Shown here in pieces: positions 15,169 to 24,342 of a stretch of 64,000 bases of DNA; positions within the stretch are counted from its first letter, which is position 1, and each line of letters starts with the position of its first letter. The stretch covers positions 1-64,000 of the forward strand of contig JAIXOM010000062.1 of NCBI GenBank assembly GCA_027486755.1, written 5' to 3'. A model generated the notes under the pieces. It was not told the DNA's origin. It did no database searches and saw only the letters and a program-made list of their open reading frames with translations. The position numbers and the translations under genes were made by a program. The DNA is from Comamonadaceae bacterium (lineage in GTDB: Bacteria; Pseudomonadota; Gammaproteobacteria; Burkholderiales; Burkholderiaceae_C).

Positions 15169-16965
15169 ATGCCTGTTTACAACCCGCCACTGCGCGACAT
15201 GCAGTTTGTCATGCACGAAGTGCTGGACTTGCCCGCCGCATTCAAGCAACTGCCGCCGCATGCCGACATCGATGCCGACACCATGAATGCGGTGCTCGAA
15301 GAAGCCGGCAAGTTCGCCGCCGAGGTGGCTTTTCCGCTTAACCGCATAGGCGACGAGCAGGGCTGCAGCCTGGACAAAACAAGCCATGAGGTCAAGACGC
15401 CCGAGGGCTTCAAGGAAGCCTACACGCAGTATGTGCAGGGCGGCTGGCCCGCGCTGTCCTGCGACCCGACTTACGGCGGACAGGGGCTGCCTTTTGCCAT
15501 CAACAATTTTCTCTATGAGATGCTCAATTCGGCCAACCAAGCCTGGACCATGTACCCAGGCCTGTCGCATGGCGCGTATGAATGCCTGCATGCGCATGGC
15601 ACGCCCGAGCAAAAGCAGCTCTACCTGCCCCGGCTGACCAGCGGCGAGTGGACCGGCACCATGTGCCTCACCGAGCCGCACTGCGGCACCGATCTGGGCT
15701 TGCTGCGCACCCGCGCCGAGCCACAGGCCGACGGTAGTTACAGCATCACCGGCAACAAGATCTTCATCAGCGCCGGCGAGCACGACCTGGCGCCCAATAT
15801 CGTGCACCTGGTGCTGGCTCGCCTGCCCGATGCACCGGTCGGCAGCAAGGGCATCAGCCTGTTTGTCGTGCCCAAATTTAGGGTCATGCCCGACGGCGCG
15901 CTGGGCGAGCGCAACGGCATTTACTGCGGCGGCCTGGAACACAAGATGGGCATACACGGCAACGCCACCTGCCAGATGGTGCTCGACGGCGCCGTCGGCC
16001 AGTTGGTGGGCCAGCCGCACAAAGGCTTGGCGGCGATGTTCGTCATGATGAACGCGGCCCGCTTAGGGGTGGGCAATCAGTCGCTGGGTCTGACCGAAGT
16101 GGCCTTCCAGAATGCCCTGGCCTACGCGAAAGACCGGGTACAGATGCGCTCGCTCACTGGCCCTAAGGCCAAGGATAAGCCAGCCGATCCCATCATCGTC
16201 CACCCCGATGTGCGCAAGATGCTGATGACCGCCAAGGCCTATGCCGAAGGCGGGCGGGCCTTGACGACCTATTGCGCCTTGTTGCTCGATCAGGAGCTCA
16301 ACCACCCCGAGGAAAAAACCCGCAAGGACGCGGCCGAGCTTTTGGCCCTGCTCACCCCCATCGTCAAGGCCTTTATCACCGACAACGGGCATACCGCGAC
16401 CAACGCTTGTCTGCAGGTCTTCGGCGGCCATGGCTTCATCAAGGAATGGGGCATGGAGCAGTTCACCCGCGACAACCGCATCAATATGATTTACGAGGGT
16501 ACCAACACCATACAGTCGCTGGACTTGCTGGGCCGCAAGGTGCTGGGCAACAACGGCGCCTCGCTCAAGAAATTCGGCAAGCTCATTGCTGCGCTGGTCG
16601 AGCAGGAGGGCGTCAATGAGCAGATGGCTGAGTTCATCAATCCGCTGGCCTATCTGGGCGAGCAGATGACCAAATTCACCACCGAGCTGGGCTTTCGGGC
16701 CTTTCAAAACGCCGACGAGGTGGGCGCGGCTGCGGTCGACTACCTGCGGGTGGCCGGCCATCTGGTGTTCGCCTACTTCTGGGCCCGCATGGCCCAGGTG
16801 GCGCTGCGGCAGATCGCGGCAGGCAGTACCGACCCCTTCTACACCGCCAAGCTGCAGACCGCGCGCTTTTACTTTGCCAAGCTGTTCCCGGAAACAGCCA
16901 CCTTGATGCGCACCGCCCGCACCGGCAGTCGGCCGCTGATGGATACCGAAGCCGCTCTGGCCTGA
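15169..16965 (+). CDS. acyl-CoA dehydrogenase (C-terminal-extended type)
   Basis: FAD enzyme introducing the alpha-beta double bond of acyl-CoA. At 598 residues it is the long type. It has YGGQGLPFAINNFLYEM, the flavin-binding MCLTEPHCGTDLG, the FGGHGFIKEWGMEQFTRDNRI helix region, and an added C-terminal domain. The reading MPVYNPPLRDMQFVMHEVLD matches family N-termini, and the RBS CAAGGAG precedes it. First enzyme of the fad-like operon. Confidence 0.93.
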   Translation: MPVYNPPLRDMQFVMHEVLDLPAAFKQLPPHADIDADTMNAVLEEAGKFAAEVAFPLNRIGDEQGCSLDKTSHEVKTPEGFKEAYTQYVQGGWPALSCDPTYGGQGLPFAINNFLYEMLNSANQAWTMYPGLSHGAYECLHAHGTPEQKQLYLPRLTSGEWTGTMCLTEPHCGTDLGLLRTRAEPQADGSYSITGNKIFISAGEHDLAPNIVHLVLARLPDAPVGSKGISLFVVPKFRVMPDGALGERNGIYCGGLEHKMGIHGNATCQMVLDGAVGQLVGQPHKGLAAMFVMMNAARLGVGNQSLGLTEVAFQNALAYAKDRVQMRSLTGPKAKDKPADPIIVHPDVRKMLMTAKAYAEGGRALTTYCALLLDQELNHPEEKTRKDAAELLALLTPIVKAFITDNGHTATNACLQVFGGHGFIKEWGMEQFTRDNRINMIYEGTNTIQSLDLLGRKVLGNNGASLKKFGKLIAALVEQEGVNEQMAEFINPLAYLGEQMTKFTTELGFRAFQNADEVGAAAVDYLRVAGHLVFAYFWARMAQVALRQIAAGSTDPFYTAKLQTARFYFAKLFPETATLMRTARTGSRPLMDTEAALA

Positions 16966-16976
16966 AAGGGTGCCCC

Positions 16977-17183
16977 ATGACACGGTATTTTGTTGTGCTC
17001 GCCATCGCCCTGAGCACGGCGGCGCAGGCCCGGACGACGCCGGTCGGCACCCGGCACAGCATCGACGATGCGACCGGCAAGCCCAAGGTAGAAATCATCG
17101 TCGGCGACGGCGGCAAGACGCTGCAGGTGCGTGGCTATATCGGGCCGTTTTTCCGCAACCAGCTCTGGCAGCGGGTGCAATGA
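16977..17183 (+). CDS. DUF2147-like exported protein with internal deletion
   Basis: 68 residues: a signal peptide (MTRYFVVLAIALSTAAQA) followed by PVGTRHSIDDATGKPK, which resembles the start of DUF2147. It then passes directly to GDGGKTLQVRGYIGPFFRNQLWQRVQ, which resembles the end of the same domain. Full proteins of this family are about 150 residues, so roughly 80 central residues appear deleted in frame. It lies in the fad operon between the dehydrogenase and the bifunctional enzyme. Function unknown and probably lost. Confidence 0.65.
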   Translation: MTRYFVVLAIALSTAAQARTTPVGTRHSIDDATGKPKVEIIVGDGGKTLQVRGYIGPFFRNQLWQRVQ

Positions 17184-17197
17184 AGCAAGGATCTTCC

Positions 17198-19594
17198 ATG
17201 AATCGATTCCATGTCAGACAGGTCGCGGTGCTGGGCGCCGGCGTGATGGGCGCGCAGATCGCAGCGCATCTGATCAACCTCAAGGTGCCGGTGCTGCTCT
17301 TCGATCTGCCCAGCGACAGCCCCAAGAGTGCCATCGCGATGCGCGGCATCGAGGGCCTGAAGAAGCTCAAGCCCGGGCCCCTGGGCCTGGCCGACGACGC
17401 TGCCCTGATCCGGCCGGCCAACTACGAAGAGCACCTGGGTCTGCTCAAGGACTGCGACCTGGTGATCGAGGCGATCGCCGAGCGCATGGACTGGAAGCTT
17501 GAGCTCTACCAAAAGATCGCGTCGGCCCTGGCTGCACACTGCATCGTCGCCAGCAATACCTCGGGGCTGTCCATCAGCCGGCTGAGCGAAGCTCTGCCCG
17601 AGTCGCTGCGGCCGCGCTTTTGCGGCATCCACTTCTTCAACCCGCCGCGCTATATGCAGCTGGTCGAATTGATCGCCACCGCATCAACCGACCTGGCGGT
17701 CATGGACCAGCTCGAGACCTTTGTGACCACCACCCTGGGCAAAAGTGTGGTGCGCGCCAAGGACACGCCCAACTTTATCGCCAACCGGGTAGGCACCGCC
17801 GGCATGCTGGCCACCATTGCCGAGGCCGAGAAATTCGGTTTGAGCTATGACGTGGTCGACGATCTGACCGGCAAGAAATTGGGCCGAGCGAGCTCAGGAA
17901 CTTTTCGCACTGCCGACGTGGTGGGTTTGGACACGCTGGCCCATGTGATCCGCACGCTGCATGACAACTTCACCGAGGCCACAGACCCCTTTGCGCCCCT
18001 GTATGAGACACCGCCCGTCCTGGCCAAGCTGATCGAGGCTAAGAGTCTGGGGCAGAAAAGCGGCGCGGGCTTTTACAAAAAGCCAGGGCGCGAGGTCTTG
18101 CGCCTCGATCCCACCACCATGGAGTACGTCACCGGCGGCGCCAAGGCCGATGAGGTGGTGGGCCGCATGCTCAAGAAGCCGGCCGCCGAGCGCCTGCGCC
18201 TGCTGCGTCATGCGCAGGGGGCTGAGCCCCGCTTTCTGTGGGCCATATTGCGCGACCAGTTCCATTACGCAGCGGTGCATCTGCAGGCCATTGCCGAGAC
18301 AGCGCGCGATGTCGATATGGCCATGCGCTGGGGCTTTGGCATGAAGCAGGGGCCTTTCGAGCTGTGGCAAGAGGCCGGCTGGCGGCAAGTCGCCAAGTGG
18401 ATACAGGAAGACATAGCTGCAGGTCAGGCCCTGTGCAAGGCGCCGTTGCCAGACTGGGTGTTCAAAGGCCCGGTCGATGAGGCCGGCGGTGTACATACCC
18501 CCGAGGGCTCCTGGTCGCCCGCAGCGGGGCGCTTCGTGGCGCCGCATCGCCTGCCTGTTCATGAGCGCCAGCATTTCCCCGAGGCTCCGATGGACACCCC
18601 AGCCCGCGCGGCCGCCCGCGCTGGCACCACGGTGCATGAAGATGAGGCTCTGCGCCTATGGACGCTGGACGGCCAGGTATTGATTGCCAGTATCAAGACC
18701 AAGATGCACGCCATCAGCCCCGATGTGGCCGAGGGCCTGGCGCGTGGCGTCGAGTTGGCCGAGCAGAACTACCAGGCCATGGTGATCTGGTCGCCCGATG
18801 ATGTGTTTTCCGCCGGCGCCGACCTGCAAGCCATGCTGCCGGCCTTCATGCTGGCCGGCGTCTCGGCCATTGAGGCGGCCGAGCATGAGTTGCAGAAGGT
18901 CATGCTCAGGCTGCGCTACGCCAGCGTGCCGGTGGTCTCGGCCATCCGCGGCCTGGCCCTGGGCGGCGGCTGCGAACTGGCCTTGTACAGCGCCCGCCGG
19001 GTGGCGGCGCTGGAGAGTTACATCGGCCTGGTCGAGGTCGGCGTGGGACTGGTGCCGGGGGCCGGGGGCCTGGCCTACATCGCCCGCCGGGCTGCGGAAA
19101 ACGCCCAACTGAGCACCAGCAAGGACCTGCTGTCCTTCTTAAGCGAGGGCTTTACCGCCGCCGCCATGGCCAAGGTGGGCACCAGCGCCCTGGAGAGCCG
19201 CAAACTCGGTTATTTGCTGGACAGCGACATCATCGTTGCGCACAAGGATGAGTTGTTGTTTGTGGCCCTTAGTGAAGCACGCGCTATGGCTGCTGGTGGC
19301 TGGCGCGCGCCGCTGAAGAAGCCTTTTGCGGCCGCCGGTCGCCACGCGCTGGCGACCATCCAGGGTCAGTTGGTGAACATGCGTGACGGCGGCTTCATCA
19401 GCGCCCACGACTATCACATTGGCAAGCTGATCGCTCAGGTGGTCTGCGGCGGCGAGGTGGAGCCCGGCACCCTGGTGAGCGAGGAATACCTGATGGCACT
19501 AGAGCGCAAGGCCTTTTGCGAACTGGTCGCCCATCCCAAGAGCCAGGAGCGCATCATGGCCATGATGAGCACCGGCAAGCCGCTGAGGAATTGA
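17198..19594 (+). CDS. 3-hydroxyacyl-CoA dehydrogenase / enoyl-CoA hydratase
   Basis: 798-residue bifunctional beta-oxidation enzyme. The N-terminal NAD-binding motif is VAVLGAGVMGAQIAAHL, followed by the dehydrogenase C-terminal domains with the HFFNPPRYMQLVE region. The crotonase domain comes last (RGLALGGGCELALYSARR, EVGVGLVPGAGG). This order is like Bacillus FadN and opposite to E. coli FadB. The start at 17198 has an AAGGA site; a long frame starting at 16970 reads through the DUF2147 remnant out of frame. Confidence 0.92.
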   Translation: MNRFHVRQVAVLGAGVMGAQIAAHLINLKVPVLLFDLPSDSPKSAIAMRGIEGLKKLKPGPLGLADDAALIRPANYEEHLGLLKDCDLVIEAIAERMDWKLELYQKIASALAAHCIVASNTSGLSISRLSEALPESLRPRFCGIHFFNPPRYMQLVELIATASTDLAVMDQLETFVTTTLGKSVVRAKDTPNFIANRVGTAGMLATIAEAEKFGLSYDVVDDLTGKKLGRASSGTFRTADVVGLDTLAHVIRTLHDNFTEATDPFAPLYETPPVLAKLIEAKSLGQKSGAGFYKKPGREVLRLDPTTMEYVTGGAKADEVVGRMLKKPAAERLRLLRHAQGAEPRFLWAILRDQFHYAAVHLQAIAETARDVDMAMRWGFGMKQGPFELWQEAGWRQVAKWIQEDIAAGQALCKAPLPDWVFKGPVDEAGGVHTPEGSWSPAAGRFVAPHRLPVHERQHFPEAPMDTPARAAARAGTTVHEDEALRLWTLDGQVLIASIKTKMHAISPDVAEGLARGVELAEQNYQAMVIWSPDDVFSAGADLQAMLPAFMLAGVSAIEAAEHELQKVMLRLRYASVPVVSAIRGLALGGGCELALYSARRVAALESYIGLVEVGVGLVPGAGGLAYIARRAAENAQLSTSKDLLSFLSEGFTAAAMAKVGTSALESRKLGYLLDSDIIVAHKDELLFVALSEARAMAAGGWRAPLKKPFAAAGRHALATIQGQLVNMRDGGFISAHDYHIGKLIAQVVCGGEVEPGTLVSEEYLMALERKAFCELVAHPKSQERIMAMMSTGKPLRN

Positions 19595-19602
19595 ATTCCC
19601 CG

Positions 19603-20034
19603 CTCCCTCCCCCTCTGGGGGAGGGTTGGGGAGGGGGCACGATGCAACAGCAGTCCACGATCAAGGCACAACGCCATGCCCGCGCTTTGCGTGCAGGCAT
19701 GACCGAATCGGAGCGACTTCTGTGGGCCAAGTTGCGTGCAGAGCAGTTGGGTGTGAAGTTCCGTAGGCAGCATCCGCTGGGAAATTACATCGCTGACTTC
19801 GCCAGCCTGGCGCCAGCTTTGATCGTGGAGCTTGATGGATCCCAGCACGCGGACCAGGTGGAATACGACGCTGGCCGCGATGCCTTTTTTAAGGCGCAGG
19901 GCTTTGCCGTCCTGCGTTTTCCGACCGACGCTCCCTTTCGAAACATGGAGGGCGTGTTGCAGGTCATTAGCGAACAACTGAGGGTGTTGGCGGACGCTGC
20001 CCCCACCCCAGCCCTCCCCCAGAGGGGGAGGGAG
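19603..20034. mobile_element. DUF559 gene between 37-bp inverted repeats (candidate element)
   Basis: A 37-bp GC-rich unit at 19603-19639 (L) and its near-perfect reverse complement at 19998-20034 (R) enclose the DUF559 gene. L begins CTCCCTCCCCC and R ends GGGGGAGGGAG, so CTCCC forms both outer ends. L is identical for 40 bp to a second copy at 20095. The arrangement looks like a small element with terminal inverted repeats inserted between two fad genes. Confidence 0.6.
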
Positions 20035-20055
20035 AGAAACCGGAGTTCCCCGTGA
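19642..20055 (+). CDS. DUF559 domain protein (Vsr-like predicted endonuclease)
   Basis: 137 residues. The N-terminal block MTESERLLWAKLRAEQLG, then FRRQHPLGNYIADF and LIVELDGSQHADQ, is the DUF559 pattern with the D...EXD acidic residues of PD-(D/E)XK nucleases. The start is at MQQQSTIKAQR just inside the left repeat. The C-terminal residues PTPALPQRGRERN are encoded by the right repeat itself. It interrupts an otherwise tight fad operon. Biological role unknown; mobility is inferred. Confidence 0.78.
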   Translation: MQQQSTIKAQRHARALRAGMTESERLLWAKLRAEQLGVKFRRQHPLGNYIADFASLAPALIVELDGSQHADQVEYDAGRDAFFKAQGFAVLRFPTDAPFRNMEGVLQVISEQLRVLADAAPTPALPQRGRERNRSSP

Positions 20056-20094
20056 TTGAAGACGATCAGGCTTTTGCGATGCCTAGCCTTTTTG

Positions 20095-20256
20095 CTCCCT
20101 CCCCCTCTGGGGGAGGGTTGGGGAGGGGGCACGACGGACCACTTTCTAGCCCCATGCACGCCAAGTCCGCGCAGACAGCCGTCAGATTTATTTCAACAGC
20201 CCACAGTGGTGGCGGATGCTGCCCCCACCCCGGCCCTCCCCCAAAGGGTGAGGGAG
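20095..20256. mobile_element. gene-less copy of the 37-bp inverted-repeat element
   Basis: L repeat at 20095-20131 and R repeat at 20220-20256 enclose 88 bp with no gene. L is identical to the L copy of the DUF559 element, and R has three to four changes plus shared upstream bases (GGCGGAYGC). It resembles a miniature, non-autonomous derivative. It lies immediately before the thiolase gene. Confidence 0.6.
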
Positions 20257-20275
20257 TCAATACCTGGAGAATTTC

Positions 20276-21472
20276 ATGAAACAACTTCAAGACGCCTACA
20301 TCGTTGCCGCCACGCGCACGCCCATCGGTCGTTCGGGGCGGGGCTTTTTCCGCAATACCCGGCCTGACGAGTTGTTGGTGCATGCCCTGCGTGCGGCCCT
20401 GGCGCAGGCGCCTACCCTCGATCCTGCAGCCATCGAGGATGTGATCGCTGGCTGTGCGATCCCTGAGGGGCCGCAGGGTCTGAACGTGGCGCGTATTGCG
20501 GCCGTGCTGGCCGGGCTTCCCACCGGCGTCGGCGGCATTACCGTCAACCGGTTTTGTGCCTCCGGCCTGTCGGCGGTGCAAATGGCGGCTGATCGCATCC
20601 GGGTGGGCGAGGCCGATGTGATGATGGCTGGTGGCACCGAGAGCATGAGCATGGTGCCCATGTCGGGCAACACGCCTTCGCTGTCGCCGGCCATGTTTGC
20701 CCGCGACGACGATGTCGGCATCGCCTACGGCATGGGCCTGACCGCTGAGAAGGTGGCGCAGCAATGGAAGGTGAGCCGGGAGGCGCAGGACCACTTTGCC
20801 TGCGAGTCGCATGCGCGGGCCCTCAAGGCTCAGCAGGCGGGCGAGTTTGCCGACGAGATCGCGCCCATGCAGATCACCGAGCGCGAGCCCGATCTGCAGA
20901 CCGGGCAGTTGCAGCTGCGCGAGCGTACCGTCAGTCTGGACGAGGGCCCGCGCGCCGATACTTCTATGCAGGGCTTGGCCAAGCTCAAGCCGGTGTTTGC
21001 GGCCCGCGGTTCGGTCACGGCCGGCAATTCCTCGCAGACCTCCGACGGCGCTGGCGCGCTGATCCTGGCCAGCGAGAGGGCCATCAAGACCCATGGCCTC
21101 ACGCCGCTGGCGCGCTTCGTCAGTTTTGCCAGCAAGGGCGTACCGCCCCACATCATGGGCATAGGCCCGATCGAGGCCATTCCCGCCGCGCTGCGCCATG
21201 CCGGGCTGCAGCAGCATGAGCTGGACTGGATCGAGCTCAACGAGGCTTTTGCCGCCCAGTCGCTGGCCGTCATCGATACCCTGGGCCTGGACGCCGCTAA
21301 GGTCAACCCTCTGGGCGGCGCGATTGCGCTGGGCCACCCCTTGGGCGCAACCGGCGCCATACGCGCCGCCACGGTGGTGCATGCCCTTCGTCGCCATCAG
21401 CTGCGCTACGGCATGGTCACCATGTGCGTGGGCATGGGCCAGGGAGCGGCCGGTATTTTTGAGCGGGTCTGA
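20276..21472 (+). CDS. acetyl-CoA C-acyltransferase (thiolase)
   Basis: 398-residue thiolase completing beta-oxidation. The nucleophilic Cys is in NRFCASGLSAVQMAADRIR, the His in GGAIALGHPLGATGA, and the second Cys in VTMCVGMGQGAAGIFE. MKQLQDAYIVAATRTPIGR is the usual N-terminus. It is separated from the bifunctional enzyme by the DUF559 element and its miniature copy but remains co-directional. Confidence 0.94.
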   Translation: MKQLQDAYIVAATRTPIGRSGRGFFRNTRPDELLVHALRAALAQAPTLDPAAIEDVIAGCAIPEGPQGLNVARIAAVLAGLPTGVGGITVNRFCASGLSAVQMAADRIRVGEADVMMAGGTESMSMVPMSGNTPSLSPAMFARDDDVGIAYGMGLTAEKVAQQWKVSREAQDHFACESHARALKAQQAGEFADEIAPMQITEREPDLQTGQLQLRERTVSLDEGPRADTSMQGLAKLKPVFAARGSVTAGNSSQTSDGAGALILASERAIKTHGLTPLARFVSFASKGVPPHIMGIGPIEAIPAALRHAGLQQHELDWIELNEAFAAQSLAVIDTLGLDAAKVNPLGGAIALGHPLGATGAIRAATVVHALRRHQLRYGMVTMCVGMGQGAAGIFERV

Positions 21473-21620
21473 TGGGGCCGGGTCGTGCCATCCAAGCTCT
21501 GTTCAGCCTTGCCGCCGGCGCCGGCCTTTAGCGGCGTGCTGTTGACCGATACTGCAGTCTTGCGGCCTTCTAACTCTGGTCTGCACGGCCAGCATCCGAA
21601 TATTTTCTGGGAGTGATTTC

Positions 21621-22385
21621 ATGAGCGATATCCTGGTCCATACCGAAGGCGGTGTGAGCACCCTGACCATCAACCGTGTGCAGCGCAAGAATTCCTTGAC
21701 CGCAGACATGTACGGACAGATGGCCGACGCGCTGGCCCAGGCCGCTGCCGATGCGCAGGTCCGCGTGGTGGTGATCCAGGGTCATGAGACGGTGTTTTCC
21801 GCCGGCAATGACATCGGTGACTTTTTGAACACGCCGCCACGCTCACAGGACGCGCCGGTGTTTCGCTTTTTGCGCGGTATCAGCAGCTTTCCCAAGCCGC
21901 TGGTGGCCGCCGTCTGCGGGCCGGCGGTGGGCGTGGGCACCACCTTGCTGCTGCACTGCGACCTGGTTTACGCGGGTGATAACGCGGCTTTTTCCACGCC
22001 CTTTGTGAACCTGGGCCTGTGCCCGGAGGCGGCCTCAAGCCTGCTCATGCCGCAGCGCATGGGTCATGCCCGCGCTGCTGAAGCCCTGCTTTTGGGCGAG
22101 CCGTTTTCGGCCGAGAGCGCGCTGGAATGGGGTTTGATCAATCGCATTGTTCCGCCCACCGAGGCCAATGCGCTGGCGCAGCAGCAGGCGCGCAAGCTCG
22201 CGAGCAAGCCACTGGCCTCACTGCTCGAGACCAAGCGCCTGATGAAGATGGGCAGCGCCGCCGAGGTGGCCCAGCGCATGAACCAGGAGTCGGAAATCTT
22301 CGGCCGCATGCTCGGCGAAGCGGCTGCCAAGGAGGCCTTCACCGCTTTCATGGACAAACGCTTGCCCGACTTCAGCAAGGTCTGA
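21621..22385 (+). CDS. enoyl-CoA hydratase/isomerase family protein
   Basis: 254-residue crotonase. The oxyanion-hole segments VFSAGNDIGDFL and AVCGPAVGVGTTLLLHCDLVYAG, and the FVNLGLCPEAASSLL region with a Glu at the catalytic position, are present. It follows thiolase after about 150 bp. It may be a hydratase or an isomerase for unsaturated acyl-CoA. Confidence 0.9.
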   Translation: MSDILVHTEGGVSTLTINRVQRKNSLTADMYGQMADALAQAAADAQVRVVVIQGHETVFSAGNDIGDFLNTPPRSQDAPVFRFLRGISSFPKPLVAAVCGPAVGVGTTLLLHCDLVYAGDNAAFSTPFVNLGLCPEAASSLLMPQRMGHARAAEALLLGEPFSAESALEWGLINRIVPPTEANALAQQQARKLASKPLASLLETKRLMKMGSAAEVAQRMNQESEIFGRMLGEAAAKEAFTAFMDKRLPDFSKV

Positions 22386-22429
22386 TCGGGCGCCCTCAGA
22401 CGCGGAAGTGATTGCCCGACAATGCGGCC

Positions 22430-22915
22430 ATGAGTTTGACCCCTGATACCTTGCCGGCGCAGGCCGACCCGCAATTTAGCGACTATCTGCGCACCCTGTT
22501 CGAGCAGCAGATTGTTTTTAACCGCCTGCTGGGACTGCGCATGCATTCGTCCGGGCCGGACTGGTTCCGGGCGGACCTGGACATGCGGCCTGACCTGGTG
22601 GGCAATTTCATTCACGACCGCCTGCACGGCGGTGTGATTAGCGCTGTGCTCGATGTCATCGCTGGCATGGCCTGCATCGCTGCCCTGGGCACGCGCCACC
22701 AGAGCGAGCCACTGGATCAGCGGATGAGGCATTTCGACAAGCTTGGCACCATCGATCTGCGCGTCGATTACCTTCGCCCAGCCATCAGCCCGCGTTTTGA
22801 AGCCCATGCGCGGGTGATCCGCCTGGGCTCGCGCCTGGCCAATACGCAGATGGAATTTTTCGCCGGCAACGGCCAACTGCTGGCCACCGGCGCGGGCGCC
22901 TACATCATCGCCTGA
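22430..22915 (+). CDS. hotdog-fold thioesterase (YigI/PaaI-like)
   Basis: 161 residues with the hotdog block HDRLHGGVISAVLDVIAGMA containing the catalytic-type HGG and Asp. The start at MSLTPDTL is preferred over MPDNAA upstream. As last gene of the beta-oxidation set it probably hydrolyses acyl-CoA intermediates. A REP-like pair follows. Confidence 0.82.
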   Translation: MSLTPDTLPAQADPQFSDYLRTLFEQQIVFNRLLGLRMHSSGPDWFRADLDMRPDLVGNFIHDRLHGGVISAVLDVIAGMACIAALGTRHQSEPLDQRMRHFDKLGTIDLRVDYLRPAISPRFEAHARVIRLGSRLANTQMEFFAGNGQLLATGAGAYIIA

Positions 22916-22976
22916 GGCAGTGCAGGGCCGGACTTCTGAGTCGGCGTTCCTCCACAGATCACTCAGCTTTATCGGC

Positions 22977-23071
22977 GCTTGTGGGAGTGCCGCCCTCGGC
23001 ACGATGCGGCTTCACGCTGAGCACCGTGCTTGTTCAAGGGCCCCTTCGCCGCGAGGGCGCGGCTCCCACAG
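22977..23071. repeat. REP-like pair (subtype A reversed, subtype B forward)
   Basis: A reversed subtype A unit (about 22977-23009) is followed by a forward subtype B unit (23044-23071), the mirror of the arrangement at 3472. It lies between the convergent thioesterase and livJ-like genes. Confidence 0.85.
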
Positions 23072-23123
23072 GCTTGGGTCCAGACCAGGCCAGAGGGGCC
23101 ATGCAGTAGCCCCCCTGCTGTGC

Positions 23124-24299
23124 TTACTTCATGTAATCAGACACCACTTTCCAGCGGCCGTCCTGGATTTGCGACAGGCGCGAAACGTTGCTGCCCAGGC
23201 GCTGCTGAGCGGTGAAACGCATTTCGGGGCTGCCGAAGATGTCGGGCGGGATGATCATGCTGTCCATGGCCTTGACGAAGCTGTCGGTGTTCAGGTTGTT
23301 ACCGGCCTTCTGGGCGGCGCGGATGAAGGCGTCGACCACCATATAGCCGTAGACCGAGAACACCGTCGGGTCGTCATTGAACTTGGTCTTGTACTTGTTG
23401 GCCCAGAAGCGGATGGGCTGCGAGGCCTCGTCCAGGTAGGGGTTTTGCACCGTCATGGTGGCATAGAGGCCGTTCATGGCCGGACCGCCGAGCTTGTGGA
23501 TCAGGTCGGTGTAGGCGCCGCTGGAGCCGATGAAGATCGGGTTGTAGCCGCTGCGACGGGCAGTGGCGATGGTGCCTATGGTTTCGCGGATGAGCGTGCC
23601 CATCACCACGAAGTCGCACTCAGCAGCTTTGAGTCGGGCCACCTGGGATGAAAAGTCTGTGGAGCCGCGCTTGAAGGTGGTCTTCTCGGCCATGGTGACG
23701 TTGATGGACTTGAGTCCTTCGTCGGCGCCGCGCTGGATCTCCAAGCCGAACTCGTCGTCTTGGTAGATGGAGCAGACCTTCTTGGCGCCCTTCTCTTTGG
23801 CCAGTTTGGGTACCGCCATGCGCATCTGGTCGTAGTAGGTGGCAGCAAAGGAATACTTGAGCCGGTGGAAGGGCTCATACATTTCCCGCGCTGCCGTGAC
23901 CGGGAAGAAGTTAACCACGTTCTTCTCGAACTGCACCGGCATGGCAGCCAGGTTGGAGGCGGTACCAATGTGACCGAGCATCGCGAAGATCTTGTCTTGG
24001 TTGACCAGCTTTTGCGCCCCCAGCACTGCCCGCTTGGGGTCATAGCCGGAGTCTTCAACCAGCAGCTGGATGCGGCGGCCATTGACGCCGCCCTGCTCGT
24101 TGAGTTCTTCCACCCGCAGCTGCATGCCGGCACGCACCTGTTTGCCGAAGCCGGCCAATGGACCGGACAGGTCCTGGATGCTGCCCAGGGTGATGGTGTC
24201 TTTGCTCACTCCTTGGCTTTGGGCGTGGGCCAGGCCTGCGCTGAGCGCCAGCGTGAGCGCCGACAAGGTGGCGGCGAGCACTCGGGTATGGGGGGTCAT
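23124..24299 (-). CDS. branched-chain-amino-acid-type ABC substrate-binding protein
   Basis: 391 residues with a signal peptide ending SAGLAHAQ, so periplasmic. DTITLGSIQDLSGPLAGFGKQ and NEQGGVNGRRIQLLVED are the family's ligand-binding N-lobe motifs. It closes the minus-strand operon livH-M-G-F-ligase. The acyl-CoA ligase in the same operon suggests that the ligand is a carboxylate such as a fatty or aromatic acid rather than an amino acid, an inference from context. Confidence 0.88.
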   Translation of the reverse strand: MTPHTRVLAATLSALTLALSAGLAHAQSQGVSKDTITLGSIQDLSGPLAGFGKQVRAGMQLRVEELNEQGGVNGRRIQLLVEDSGYDPKRAVLGAQKLVNQDKIFAMLGHIGTASNLAAMPVQFEKNVVNFFPVTAAREMYEPFHRLKYSFAATYYDQMRMAVPKLAKEKGAKKVCSIYQDDEFGLEIQRGADEGLKSINVTMAEKTTFKRGSTDFSSQVARLKAAECDFVVMGTLIRETIGTIATARRSGYNPIFIGSSGAYTDLIHKLGGPAMNGLYATMTVQNPYLDEASQPIRFWANKYKTKFNDDPTVFSVYGYMVVDAFIRAAQKAGNNLNTDSFVKAMDSMIIPPDIFGSPEMRFTAQQRLGSNVSRLSQIQDGRWKVVSDYMK

Positions 24300-24342
24300 G
24301 GGGTTCTCCTTTGAGGGGGGGGGTCAGATTGCAGCTTACTCT

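Noticed and set aside
16970-17197. N-terminal extension of the bifunctional enzyme
   Set aside because: It is an out-of-frame reading through the DUF2147 remnant; the family starts at MNRFHVRQVAVLGAG with a good ribosome-binding site.
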